Shown here: piece by piece, positions 1-12,770 of the stretch
How positions within the stretch are numbered: position 1 is the first letter of the stretch
How the letters are laid out: each line of letters starts with the position of its first letter
Assembly (NCBI GenBank): GCA_964019155.1
Contig: OZ025240.1
Coordinates: 39,838,715 to 39,902,714 of the forward strand
Source of the DNA: Osedax fenrisi
Lineage: Eukaryota > Annelida > Polychaeta > Sabellida > Siboglinidae
Reading direction: 5' to 3'
Length of the DNA: 64,000 nucleotides
The notes under the pieces: generated by a model
Seen by the model: the letters and a program-made list of their open reading frames with translations, nothing else
The model's database searches: none
What the model was told of the DNA's origin: nothing
Made by a program: the position numbers and the translations under genes

Positions 1-2573
1 TGAACACATACACTATAGTTGTACAGTGTAGTGGTGGTCACACACATACTAACTATGGCGTAGGTGTGTAGAGTAACACAGCACCCCTACGATCATATAG
101 CTCACGAATACTGCCAGTAATGCTTGCTTCCTGTATATCGCGGTATCGTTGTTAATACTGAGTTCAATAGTATTGATATTCACGTTCATCGCATTTAGAC
201 ACTATTTATTTGTTTGTATAACTTTCTTATACTATATATATATACATTATGATACTCATTGCTATTTACTATAATTATATTTATGAAATCATTTAAAAAT
301 TGGGCGCATATATAATATAGATATATAATAAATTAATTGTATAAGGCATAATACTAGATATATAATTGAATAAATATTAATAATTGAGGTAATTAATAAT
401 AATGAATATTTAGAAATGTTATATAAGTTTAATATATATTTAATGTATTACTTCCCATTTTTATAAAATAAATAATTAATATTTTGTTGTAATAAAGTTT
501 TAATATAAATATCTTATAATTAATTATGTCACTAACATGTTTAGCCGTTTTGTAGGGTAAATAGTAAGTGTGATATCTTATATAGTATGTGATGAACGTA
601 AATATTGATACTGAACTTCATAACTACCACATGTTATATACATCATCAAGGCACTTACACCCTTGATATCCGAGGGTTTCTTAGAAATCCCCTAATATAC
701 CACTAAACATGTGATATATTGATATATAGGTAAATATTTGATTAGATTATTTGTAATACTTAATATAAAGTAAATAAATTACATATGCATAAACTCATAT
801 TTACAAATATATCGTATTTCTGAGAAAAACTTGTTATTGTTATATAGTCAATATTTGATCAAACTTTACTCTATAAACGAACTTATATTATATTTTATTT
901 AAAAAATAGACTCTTGATATACGTTATATATTATTTAATCAAGAGTTTCTGTGTAGTTAAACTTTACATATTTACATATAACTTTACTTTGTGCATATCC
1001 TTTCGTACATTTCAATAGATTGTAAACATGTATACCCCTATTCAATATTAATGTTAGATCAAATATTCTGTGAATTGAACTAATTGTTTGTATATTATAT
1101 CAAGGTTATGTTACTTTCAATTAACATTACCTATATGCCTTATTTAATAATATATAGTATATATCGTGTTCGTGTCTTTTATATAAACTATTTCTAATTA
1201 TATTGATATACATATAAGGTTAACTTTAGTACATGTTTTTATAAAGCAAAAAAAGATTAATAAGATTTTTAAATAAACTTTCACTTTATACAATCAGAGT
1301 AAATTAAAACACAGTCAGTACCACATATAACACACTATCCTATTGCACTTCTGCCTCATTTGTATCGCGTTCAAAGTCCTAGACGTACCTTTCAAAACAG
1401 CTCCATATTACACGTTGGCCAAAAGAAGAATAATACCACAAAGTATGTACAGTTTATCTGGTACACTCCCCGAGATGTTTGATAGTTTTCCTCGAGTAAA
1501 CTTACTACCATACTTGTTAAACTTTCAACATCTATTTCTCATTCGCCAAATACCACTACACCATATTCTCTTGACTTATTTCTTCCTGACCATCCTACGA
1601 TATCGTAATACTATTTAAAAGCATCAAGATTCACATCTCCACTCGACCATTTAACACTTATACTCTTGTTATTTCTCCCTGACTTAAACTCATCTACGAT
1701 AAGACTAACGAATGAATATAATAAAATGTATTTTAATATCTCTTTAATGAACAATACAATAGGCTTGTAGTAGACGTCAGTTAACATAGAGGAGATTGGA
1801 CAACTTCGATAAGAGTGCATCCCTTTCATTATGTTATGTATTACGAATACAGTCATTCTATTGAAAATATATATTATAGATTTAGAATTTAACAATATGG
1901 TGTAACAATATAAGTTGCTTCATTCAATTATATGTAATTTATTTAATTTTTCTTTGTTTATTTCCGTAAAATATGTTATCTTTAGCAAATATTTATCCTT
2001 TCGAATATATATTTGCTTACATGAATTATCAATCAATCAATAAGTTTACATTTTAGATATAAAATATTTATTTATATTTTATTTTCTTTATTTTATATTT
2101 TACATATTGATTAAAATATAATTTATGAATCCTGAATTTAAATAATTCATTATTTATAATAATATGTATAATTATAAAATATATAGAAATTATATTCTAT
2201 ATTAAATAAAAATATTAAAAAATATTAAATTAAATTTAATATCCAATAAATTATAATAATATATAAAATTATATATTCATTATTAGAAAATATAATAAAT
2301 ATAAGATATTTAATTATAGTATTTGTAAAATTAATATCGAATTAAAAGATTAATTATTATATGGGTGATAACATCTAATTTTGACTATTCACAATTATAT
2401 ATATATAATCAAGAATTAAGAAATACGATGGCGTATGTAATTTATTTTGTATTTAACTTTATAAGTAAACAAATAATATATTTAAAAATAAAAGTGTTGC
2501 ATATTAACAATATAATGCTATAATAAACATCAAATAAAATCATTTTATGATGTAATATAACTTCATAATCATA
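1..2573. other. AT-rich intergenic DNA, no gene recognised
   Basis: The stretch is dominated by A/T runs and short (TA)n tracts. The only part with more balanced composition is about 1,340-1,900, which has short open frames on both strands (91 codons on plus, 94 on minus). None matches a protein family I know and none has convincing splice sites. I treat the stretch as the 3' flank of TAMM41, which ends at 2,574 on the minus strand. Confidence 0.5.
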
Positions 2574-5500
2574 TTATGTTTTTGCTACTGGCTTTTTCCC
2601 TTTAAACATTTTCATTATCTTTGAAAAAGAATATCTCATTGATTTGTTCAATCCAGCCATCATAATACCCTATTGAAAGTACAAAACATTAATATAAAAT
2701 ATTATAATATAAGTAATATATTAACGATATACACAACATAATATAATTATATATTGGTTGTTCACATTATTCATGTTACATACACTTACGTTACATTAGA
2801 GTAAAGTAATTTAAATCAGCAACAACATTACAATAATATAATCGATATATTAGATGTCACGCTCATTAATGATACACTTATATTATGAAATTTGGTGGTT
2901 GTTATATTCATTGAATGATTCATTAATATTTAAAATCGGTAAATTTAGTATTATAATTAATATACCATTATTAAATGAACCAGCTTTACATACACAACTC
3001 TCCGTATTGCGTCATCAGCGTGGAGGTATTACATCACACCCTACAGAGGTGGGGGTTACGTGACCTTGAGACTCTGCGAGATGCTGGACTTCCTGACGAT
3101 GTCGGCGAGGCACTGCGCTATGATCTGTTTGTACTCGCGGTCGTGTTGAGCGAACGACCTTATGACCTCCTCGGTATCTCGATGCCTTCCGTCTACGTTA
3201 CGCTGGCGGGCTAGACCTAGCTGTACCTGTGTGTGTAATAGTGTGTGCAAGTGTGTGTGTGTGTGTGCGAGTGGGTATATGACTGTGTGTGAATGTGTGT
3301 GCGAGTGGGTGTATGACTGTGTGTATATGAGAACCTAGGTATGGAGTATGTTTATGTGTATGTGCATGTGTACGTGAATGTTCATTATTATATTGTGTTT
3401 AGAGAACACACGGATATCATTACTTCAGCGTATGCCGTACTAAAGATTAACTATGCATTCTATATCGTTAATTATTGTGTTATAATACATTATTGTACGA
3501 TAATTATCTAACAGTATACTATACTTATAGGTATTACTAATAATGTATTGCAAAGATTGTAGATGAGATGAATATCTTTATCGGTTATATAGCTTTCAAC
3601 TAGGTGATATACCTGCTAAACCTTTTCACCACTTATTAACTATGTCATCAGTATTAACTATGTCATCCGTATTAACTATGTCACCCGACTTAGCTGTTCC
3701 ACCTTCCAATAAGATATTCTGCCCATATTAGCAGATAATAATAATCAGATTTAGTTGATGATCAAGATTAAAAGATAATATTGAATTTAATATATTTAAT
3801 GTTAAATTATGTATTTGGTGGTATGAACTTTTTTTGATAATGGAAAGCATATTTAAATTATAAACTAATGTGTGCTAAACATTAATATTTGAATGAAGCT
3901 ATAATTAAATATACTTCATAATATTACTTCAAACATTATGAAATTATGTCTCGTATACATTTATAACTCAACAAAATTATTATTTTATTTAATAAAATTT
4001 GAATTCGATAAAATACATACTTTTTTATAAAAATAGCAAAGTTCAATATCCCCCTCCACGGGATACTATTACACAACGCTGTCCGCTGATACCCCCCACC
4101 CCACCTACCTGTCTGGGCAACAGATTCAAGTGATGGTACTGCGACTGGAAGTCTATGCACTGTTCGAGGACTGCCTTCGTCTCGTTCCAGTGCAGATGTT
4201 GCTCTTTCTTCAGCAGAGGGGCGTATACTTCACGGAATGTCTCGATGTTCTTGCTCACTATGTTGGATACCTGTGGATATCAGTAGTAGTACAGGTAGTA
4301 CAGGCATAGTTATAGGTTATCACTAGTGATGTAAATTATGCTTAAATCTAAAGAATGATGCAGTCTCAGTCTCAACTCGGCTCAGGCTCGTTTAGCTAGA
4401 GTCTCATCTCGCGTGAATAATCATTCTAAGTTATTAGATGGTATGAAAGGACTCCACCAAAATAAATAATAATACAAATACCAAAATATAAATATATATA
4501 TAACTTAGATATTACTTTAGAATTTCAAAATTAGTTTGTTGATGATATTGGAGAGAGATAAAATATCATAAGAAACCTATTGAGTTTAATAAATAAATGT
4601 TATACTTAATGTATTTCATGTCATAATAGCATATTCATATATTAAATACACATTCAAATAGAATATATAACTATATTGATTGATTTTTAATTAAGAAAAT
4701 ATTTAAAATAGAAAGTATATAATATCGTTAGAATTGAAATATTTTCTAACTATAATTACGTTATTGAAATAAATAAAGAATAATACGACCCATAGAAAAT
4801 AAAACACTATTTACATATATTTGTAAAATAAAAAAGTCAAACGTAAATTTAAATAATACTAATGTATAAATAGTATGAATTAGTATTAGTATGCTATGCT
4901 ACATACACTATTACCACCTACACTACACTCCATGTGTACCTTATTCTTATCCTCTCCTATAGTCATCCTGAAGTCCCCGTTGTAAGAGATGGCTGCGATA
5001 GTGTGGTACAGGTCTGCCTCACTGAACTCCTCGGGTAGTAGTAGTAGGGCTGTGTGCATGGCACTCTGGTGGTTTGTATTGAGGGCTGCCTGTGTGTGGG
5101 GGGTTAGGGTAGGGTGAGGGGGTTAGGGTGGGGGGTAACAATAGTAGGGTTGTGTGCATGGCACTCTGGTGGTTTGTATTGAGGGCTGCCTGTGTTAGGT
5201 GGGGGGTGGGGTGAGGGGTAGCAGTAGTAGGGCTGTGTGCATCGCGCTCTGGTGGTTTGTATTGAGGGCTGCCTGTGTGTGGGGGGTTAGGGTAGGGTGA
5301 GGGGGTTAGGGTGGGGGGTAACAATAGTAGGGTTGTGTGCATGGCACTCTGGTGGTTTGTATTGAGGGCTGCCTGTGTTAGGTGGGGGGTGGGGTGAGGG
5401 GTAGCAGTAGTAGGGCTGTGTGCATCGCGCTCTGGTGGTTTGTATTGAGGGCTGCCTGTGTGTGGGGGGTTAGGGTAGGGTGAGGGGGTTAGGGTGGGGG

Positions 5501-8338
5501 GTAACAATAGTAGGGTTGTGTGCATGGCACTCTGGTGGTTTGTATTGAGGGCTGCCTGTGTTAGGTGGGGGGTGGGGTGAGGGGTAGCAGTAGTAGGGCT
5601 GTGTGCATCGCGCTCTGGTGGTTTGTATTGAGGGCTGCCTGTGTGAGGGGGTTAGGTGAGGGGGTAAATGAGGGGAAGGTGAGGGTTAAGTAATGGGTAG
5701 CAATAGTAAGAATATGTGCTCTGATGTTCAATGTTGCCGATTCATATATGAGTTTGTGTAAGTAATAAATAGTACAAGCGTTAGATGAGGAGTTAGGTAA
5801 GGAGGTTATTAAGGTGGTTTTGTAAATGATTAGGTGAGAATATAATCTAAAAATAAAATTATAATATTTAGTTTGTCATAAAGGTGATGGTTAAGTTTTT
5901 GTCATTAATTTCAAATATTACTTAGAGTGACATACCGTAGCTTCACCACACATGCTTGATATTACACAGTGTTATTGATATGTTTCATGTGTGGTTTGTA
6001 TTACAAGGCATTGTTTATTTATTATTAAACATCAAGTGTTGAGATATTCATTCCATTGCGATTGTACTTAACAAATGCATTATTACAATACACATTTATT
6101 AAATTCATATTTATAAATGGAAATATAACACTAATTTGAATTAAATCACATACTTAAATGAATATATAATTAATATAATTTTTTATTAATTTTAACTAAA
6201 TTTTATTTATATATTTATACCTATATTATATTTATAAAACTTATAATAAATATATATATATATATATATATATCTTATTAAAATAAGTTAACTAAGTAAA
6301 CTACTTTAATTGGATGTATACATTATAGGTGTGTGATATATAATATTATTACTTGACTCCTAGTTAAATTGTTGTTACCTTTGTTTGAATCATGTTATCA
6401 TTATATTTAAATCTAGCTTATTATTTTAGAATGTTTAGTTGGATATTCTATAAATTCACTATAATAGTACATGTATTATACCATGTAGAAAATGATATAG
6501 TTTCTTGTTTTAATTTCCTTATTTTAACATTATACAATTTATTTCATCGAAATAAATTATTCATTACGTTAATGTACAATTTATTAAAAGTAAATAAAGT
6601 TAGTTTTACGATGTAAATTGTAATAAAAACATAACTAACTACACCAGCAATACACAACACATATATAAGGATAGGGAACCTGCAGCTTTTGATCGGGCAG
6701 CATGTGTATGGTCCTCACTGGTTTCTGTAGTCTGCCACTGACGTACAGGGTCTCCCAGTCGTACAGGTCGTTGATGAGGTGTTCGCACGATATCACTCCG
6801 TACTGTACGATGTGGTGGTGTTGTGCGGGTTATACATTGTATTCGTTAATGTTCTCTCATTAGGTAATATATACAGAGTAAAATAATTGAAGAATTGTCG
6901 ATGCTTATAAAATATTAGGCTATTACACCTGTATATATATATATATATATATTTGTATATCATTTTCTTATAATTGTATATCGTTTTTTATATAATTGTA
7001 TATAAATAAATTATCGGCTTTCGTTAAAACCATGGATGCCTTAACATGATAGTGGCTTCGAAGGGACATTAGAGTCATATAAGTGAAAACTTCATCTAAG
7101 TTCCTGGATGGGATGAAAGGACTCCGCCAAAAAAAATAATAACAATATTAAATATGTATTTTAAATATTGAATATATGATATGATAATAATTCGTAGATA
7201 TTGTCACATCTATATAGAGATTACTAGTCACAAGAACCTCACACATACACACTTTCACACATACTTACACACATTAAATTGCTTAGTTAACCTTAATAAG
7301 TCTATTTTCACACGGCACCAGTGTATTGAAGTATATACGAGCTCCGTGGTTCTCCTGAATTCTAGCCAATCGGTTTGCTCCTAAATACTAAGGCAGAGAT
7401 TCATTGTTAACAATGCTTAATAAGCGCTGTAGGATATCATTAAACCATGTGGATAATATTAATGTTATTAATAATATTGATTGATTTTTTATTTAAACGA
7501 GAACATATAGTAGATAGTATAATGATGAAATATTCACAAATGATAACATTAGTTAAATTACTCGTTACTTCGATACTGAATTATTAAAGAATAACCAGAA
7601 ATTAACAAAATAAATAATGTAAAATGCTTACAGATAGAGTAATACATATTATATATTATATTATTATGATACAAACAATATATTGACTAGCATATTATTG
7701 AGATTGCGAACACACTAATAATAGACTCCGGTAGTAACCTGTAGGAACGAGTAGTCGGTGGGGTTCAGACGCAGATTCTCTTCGTGCCATTCGTACGAGT
7801 TATCCACTACGAAGATAAAGTCCAGCATGTTTGTGTTCATGTTGGAGTTGTGTCCCGCCTGTTAGAGGTCAAGTTAGAGGTCAAATCAGAGGTCAGCCAC
7901 TCTCAGTGTCAAGTTAATGGTACTATTGTGTCACATCTTGGTGACAATAATAGAAAAAAGTGAAATCTAATGTTTGAGCTATGGTGTATGCATTTAGAAG
8001 AGATATTAATATTTTATTTAAATTAGATTTATTATTAAAAAAAATGTCTTCTAAATAATTATTATTAATATTATTATTATTATTAATGATACATCATCTC
8101 ATAATGTATTCCATTAATTTGTTCATCGATTAAATCCTCTCTATTCACATATTCGCTATCCTTTAAATAACAATGAGATGATCAGTTGGTGATCTAAACA
8201 TGTATTATATAACTATATAGTTGAGTAATAATTAACGGTAACCTGTTGAATTGCACCCGACCCATAAGCGAACGCCATACGAAGATTTCTAATCGGAAAT
8301 CGACCAAGAATTGCATCGAAAATAAATTTCTGACTCAT
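2574..8338 (-). CDS. TAMM41: TAMM41, mitochondrial phosphatidate cytidylyltransferase (8 exons)
   Basis: Makes CDP-diacylglycerol from phosphatidate and CTP at the matrix face of the inner mitochondrial membrane, the first step toward cardiolipin. Exons, 5' to 3' on the minus strand: 8338-8243, 7858-7739, 7387-7292, 6802-6680, 5089-4940, 4270-4109, 3220-3065, 2669-2574 (stop TAA at 2576-2574). All junctions are GT-AG and all introns are phase 0, giving 332 codons, close to the family's usual length. Exon 1 has the nucleotidyltransferase YGSG motif (AFAYGSGAIQQ), exon 2 the acidic strand MLDFIFVVD followed by YEWHEENL, exon 3 NHGARIYFNTLV, exon 4 YGVISCEHLINDLYDW with SGRLQKPV, exon 5 ISYNGDFRMTIGEDKNK, exon 7 IVRKSSISQSLK and exon 8 the basic C-terminal tail. 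ATG at 8338 is preceded at once by a TTTAG acceptor-like string. Identification is by remembered similarity to TAM41/TAMM41 along the whole length. Confidence 0.95.
4324..4420 (+). mobile_element. Truncated hAT-like MITE in TAMM41 intron 5
   Basis: Starts with TAGTGATGTAAATTATGC and continues with the AGTCTCAGTCTC and TTTAGCTAGAGTCTC strings also found in the elements at 28842-29009 and 50403-50589. Its other terminus is missing, and the sequence runs directly into a SINE tail. Confidence 0.7.
4420..4478 (+). mobile_element. SINE 3' tail fragment
   Basis: Carries the tail GATGGTATGAAAGGACTCC followed by an A-rich end, matching the 3' ends of the SINE copies at 29735 and 44815. Head and body are absent. 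It abuts the truncated hAT-like MITE, so one element probably disrupted the other. Confidence 0.65.
5056..5680. repeat. Higher-order tandem repeat (183 bp = 100 + 83) containing an exon edge
   Basis: The string GGCACTCTGGTGGTTTGTAT and its variants recur at about 5056, 5156, 5239, 5339, 5422, 5522 and 5605, alternating 100 and 83 bp apart, so the higher-order unit is 183 bp in three copies. Read on the minus strand, each subunit has an acceptor (CACACAG or AACACAG) followed by GCAGCCCTCAATACAAACCA, the 5' edge of TAMM41 exon 5. The copy nearest 5089 is the real exon; six upstream copies lie in the intron. The spacer is G-rich on the plus strand, with repeated GGGTTAGGGT. The long open frame on the minus strand here reflects the repeat and is unlikely to be a separate gene. 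Confidence 0.9.
6985..7146 (+). mobile_element. SINE copy lacking tRNA head, in TAMM41 intron 3
   Basis: Shares body and tail with the full copy at 29735: TAAAACCATGGATGCCTTAA, GGCTTCGAAGGGACATTAGA, then TCCTGGATGGGATGAAAGGA and an A-rich end. The tRNA-like head is missing, as expected from 5' truncation. Confidence 0.8.
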
Positions 8339-8615
8339 TCTAAACAATCAGGTTAAGTTTTAAATACAAATATATTGTACGTATGAATCTATTTATCCTT
8401 ATGAAATCATAAAATCAAAAAAAACATCATAAAATTGAAATAGGTGATATAAACAGGTGATATGCTATATTATTGTGAAGCCCTTTAGGATAAAAAGCAT
8501 GTTAATATTATAAACTAGATAATGAAACTATCAAAATTATTATTATAAATACTATTATTATTATTATTATTATTATTATATGAATTTTTGACTAATTATA
8601 GACTATTACTTAATA

Positions 8616-9315
8616 TTAACATGATCTGATGCCAGTAGTCGATGGATTAGCTAGTTGTTTAAGCCTCCTCTCAGTCTGTAGAAATAGTTACTCAGTGCAG
8701 TGTTTACCAATGTTAATCATGATAGGTTCACACATATATATATATATATATATATATTAATCAGTGCTGTCATATTAGTGCTGTAATAGTAATAATGCAT
8801 GAACGCGCGCATAATTAGTAATGTCGTTACGGTAAACTTCATTTTATTAATGACGAAACTATCTTCGCCAAGATAAAATATAATGTTTGATTGGTTCGTA
8901 GGATACAACTACTCATGCATGAATTATGAACTCATGCATGTGGTATGAACTGATAAATTTAAAGGGCAGAATCGTAACCGGTGATTAAAATTGTAAATAT
9001 TTTATTTCTATTTTTCTATTAGTTTATTAATATAAAAATATATTCCCTTACGCGTATTCCCCGCCGTAACTCGTACCGCTGTACAGTACACGGAAGAGTA
9101 CGTGCACTACGCTTCTATCGACTAGTGTACCGTACCTGTCTAATGATCTGTTCGATGGCCTGCGTGTCCTTACGAGCGGAATACTTGCCGGCGTTCGTCT
9201 TGAAGTTATCGCGTATGTAGGCCTTTGTACTGATCACTTCGCGCTTGGTCTCCGCCACGCGTAAACACCTCTTGTACAGCGATAGTATCTGTTTCTGGAG
9301 CTGGCTGTGAAGCAT
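8616..9315 (-). CDS. SDHAF1: SDHAF1, succinate dehydrogenase assembly factor 1 (2 exons)
   Basis: LYR-family matrix chaperone that helps deliver iron-sulfur clusters to the SDHB subunit of complex II. Exon 1 is 9315-9136 (60 codons, donor CAG|GTACGG) and exon 2 is 8675-8616 (acceptor CTACAG, stop TAA), joined in phase 0, giving 79 residues. Exon 1 opens with SQLQKQILSLYKRCLR, which lines up with the N-terminal LQRQVLSLYR of human SDHAF1. The junction region AIEQIIRQ + TERRLKQL matches human RIEYLYRRGRRQLQLL. It is shorter than the 115-residue human protein, lacking most of the C-terminal tail, and the signature tripeptide reads LYK instead of LYR. The human gene has a single coding exon; this one is split. 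The stop lies 277 bp upstream of the TAMM41 ATG on the same strand. Confidence 0.85.
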
Positions 9316-9826
9316 CGCTAATCACCTGTACGTCACCGGAGTAATCGGTTATGTTATGTATGTTACAGATAATATTTATTGATATTTATTCAAGACTAAT
9401 GAATTGTTTTAAAATAAGTTATATATGAATAGATGTCTATAATAAATAAAGACTGAAAATATTGAGAAGATTGATCAATTAGTTCAAAAGTTATAGATAT
9501 CCAAATAAATATTTAACTAAAAAAAACAAAATATATATAAGGATTCAAAATTTCATAATATATGATCATTTTGTATTAGCTTATGATTTATAATTCGCTA
9601 TGACATTCATAGATACTTTTATATATAATGTTATATGTCATTTCAAAGATAAAATATTGAATTGTATTATCATAATATAAAATCATTTTTATTAAATAAT
9701 TATTTTGGACAAAAATAATTTCAATTTTAAGTATACTATTGTTAAAAAGTAGAATTTAAAGATCTACTCCGTTAACAGGCTCACGATTATATAGCACGAT
9801 GTGCCTAGTATAGTTTATAATTAACT

Positions 9827-11030
9827 TAGGGTTGATGGTTTTTTCGGTTTTTACGTAAAAACCAAAAAACCCGGTTTTATCGGTTTTTTCAATATAAACA
9901 AGTACAAATTATAATTTTTTCATAACAACAAATTAACTAAATTGTATTATTTTCATTATAATTTTTAAATTAATATCAAATGAGATATATAATAAAATAT
10001 ATCAATACAAATATATTAAATATTATCAAGCCTATCATATTATTTATGAAATATTATTTAATATTATTATATTATTAACATATAATATAATAGATTATTA
10101 TCTAAATGTAATCAAAGGGGCTTTAATGATAACATACAATACTTCAATAATTTATATATAAGTATATATCATTTTACAACCTTTACTTGATTTAAATAAG
10201 TAGATAATATCTACTAGATATCATTATAAAACTTAACATTTTGTAATCCAAAATATAAAATGTGTATGATGACTTTTCATTGAAAAATATTATTCCATAC
10301 ACATCTATTTATATATCGCAATGTGAAATTAACATTAATTATTATTCAAAATTATAATAATTTTAATAAGTTCCTCCTTTAAAAACCATTATTGTGAAAT
10401 AATTATAAATTAATAGATATCATTTTTATAGCAATTTAAATAAAAATATAATATCAAATGTAATTATATAATATGATAACATTTGATATTATATTTTTGA
10501 TTCATATTTATAACATTTATATAATATTATAATAATATATTTGTTATTAATAAAAATAATTTTTTTTGAAAATATAATTTTAAATCATAAAATATAATGA
10601 TAAATGGATAATATTATGTTAGGATAAGTTACAATATACTGAAATAGTACTTTACTTTATATTATTTAGTAAAATTATTAAGTTTGGTAATATTTGGCTA
10701 ATACATATAAATAACTATTATTAATAATAATGTATTACCATAAAAACGATAAATTTTTACATTTCAATATATTAACAATTCATAATTGGAATATTCTGCT
10801 GGCATAATTAAATTTGTAATCACATAATCATAATTGTATGGTTGGCATGTAAATGTAATTAGATGAGAGTCCTACCCACTCCCTGATATAACATATAATG
10901 TAGGCAATTATAACTTTTATTTAAAAGTTAAATTAATTTGTTAAAAACCATAAAAACCATGGTTTTTTTCAACTTGAAAAATCCGTAAAAACCGACGAAA
11001 AAACCCATTTTAAAAACCGAATCAACACTG
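9827..11030. mobile_element. Non-autonomous TIR element, hAT-like ends
   Basis: The left end reads TAGGGTTGATGGTTTTTTCG. The right end, read inward on the opposite strand, is CAGTGTTGATTCGGTTTTTA. Both continue into GGTTTTTACG-rich strings. The CAGTG-type start resembles hAT termini. The candidate flanks (AATTAACT and AATACTAA) are a poor 8-bp match, so the exact borders are uncertain. No transposase frame is visible inside. Confidence 0.5.
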
Positions 11031-12699
11031 AATACTAATGTAAAATATATATTTATATTAACACATACATAAAACAATGTATGTGTTAATAATAAACTAT
11101 TGACAATGTTCAATATTTCACTGACAGATATCTAAAACTTGACCACTAGTCAATACAAGTTATACATCGTACAATAAAATATGGATAATACTATTATATC
11201 TACATGGTATTATTCCGATATATTAGAGTAGATTTATTTAATACTATTACATTATACGCGTCATGTTATAGATAAGATATTAAATAAAATGGCTCAAATA
11301 CATTTTTTATAATAATGAGTCTAATATGATAAAATATATCTTAAAAGTATATTCTAAAAAGTATATATATATATATATATAATTATTTATACTTATTATC
11401 TATTTAATTTATTATTAGAATACATCTTATGTAAGGTGAAACTCATTTAATAATATATACAAGTCATATCTTGTTTAATAGAAAATATATATAAATACAA
11501 ATTTATATATTTTTTATAAATATTGGTATATGGTATCTCGAGGCAAATTTGTAATAGGTCAAGGCTAATATTATATTAAATATACAGATACAATGTATAT
11601 GATATACATAAATTAAGAATTCAGTAGAATGCTCGCATTTATTTGATAATACCACTAATTAATACAAAATACATATACTAATATATGTATAAATTACAAT
11701 ATTATATTACATGAATTTTTGTATTAAATAACTATTATAAATTAAAATATAATAATAAACGGCACACATAATTTCTATATATATATAATAACTGTGATAG
11801 GTTGGTGGTAGTGAATTATACATGATAGAATTACATATATATTAAATGTAATTATTAATTAAATTAATTCAAATCTACTACTAAAAACTGGTTACTAATA
11901 TAACTACTATGTAGTATATAAAACTGATTATATATGTATGTATATTAATTAATATTTAAATAATTTATAAATATAGTAACTATAATAGTGCTAATTAATT
12001 GTACATTTTAATGTTTAGTTTATAGATATTAAACAAGTCTACATATCGGTAATGTATCGCGGCGTACCGGACTTTTTGCACTCATCACATCCATACCTAC
12101 TTCAAAACTATTATATACAAATTATCTGTGCCGCTTTTTACGAGGAAGCCCATATTTCATGTTGACCCCTTAAAAAATGTGCCTCAAGTTACCAGTGCCT
12201 TATAATTTAATGCCCTTAAATAATCACTAATAACTAATTAAATTATAATCATTATATATCATTACTACAATTATTGATTATAGTAATTATTATAATTATG
12301 TATTGTTAATAATAATGATATATAATAGAAATTATTATAATATTTACAGCATTTATTTATATTTCAAAATGTTTAAAAATATTGAAAAATAAATTTAAAT
12401 ATTATTTAATAAATATAAATTTTAACCAGCAACAATCATCTATATTTGAATAAAATTAAAGAATATGTAAGAGTTAATTATCTCAAATAACTATTTATAA
12501 TATAAAGTAATTACGTATAATATAAGGTACACAATTTCAAATTTGTATAAATTTAAATATATGACTTTTAAAATTTCATAATAAATAATACTATGGATCC
12601 AAAATATACAAAGATCAATAAATGTTATATTATAAGCAACTTGGATATATGATTTAAAAACTATAATGTTGTCTATACATATTGCCAATACCTCATATA

Positions 12700-12770
12700 G
12701 CAAGACCTACTATAACATCGAGGTTATAGGAGGTCTTGCATATAGCCTCGAGGTTATAATAGGTCTTGAT
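12700..12770. repeat. Double palindrome, CAAGACCT...AGGTCTTG family
   Basis: CAAGACCTACTATAAC, then GTTATAGGAGGTCTTG, then a second GTTATAATAGGTCTTG unit, forming overlapping inverted repeats. The same palindrome occurs at 21494-21529 and about 32821-32856. Confidence 0.7.

Noticed and set aside
5019..5525. 168-codon minus-strand frame of proline/histidine-rich repeats
   Set aside because: It is the tandem array upstream of TAMM41 exon 5 read in another frame; the 183-bp unit is a multiple of three, so an open frame arises automatically.
5100..5680. Interstitial telomere from a chromosome fusion
   Set aside because: TTAGGG motifs occur only once or twice per repeat unit within a longer spacer and not as a pure array.
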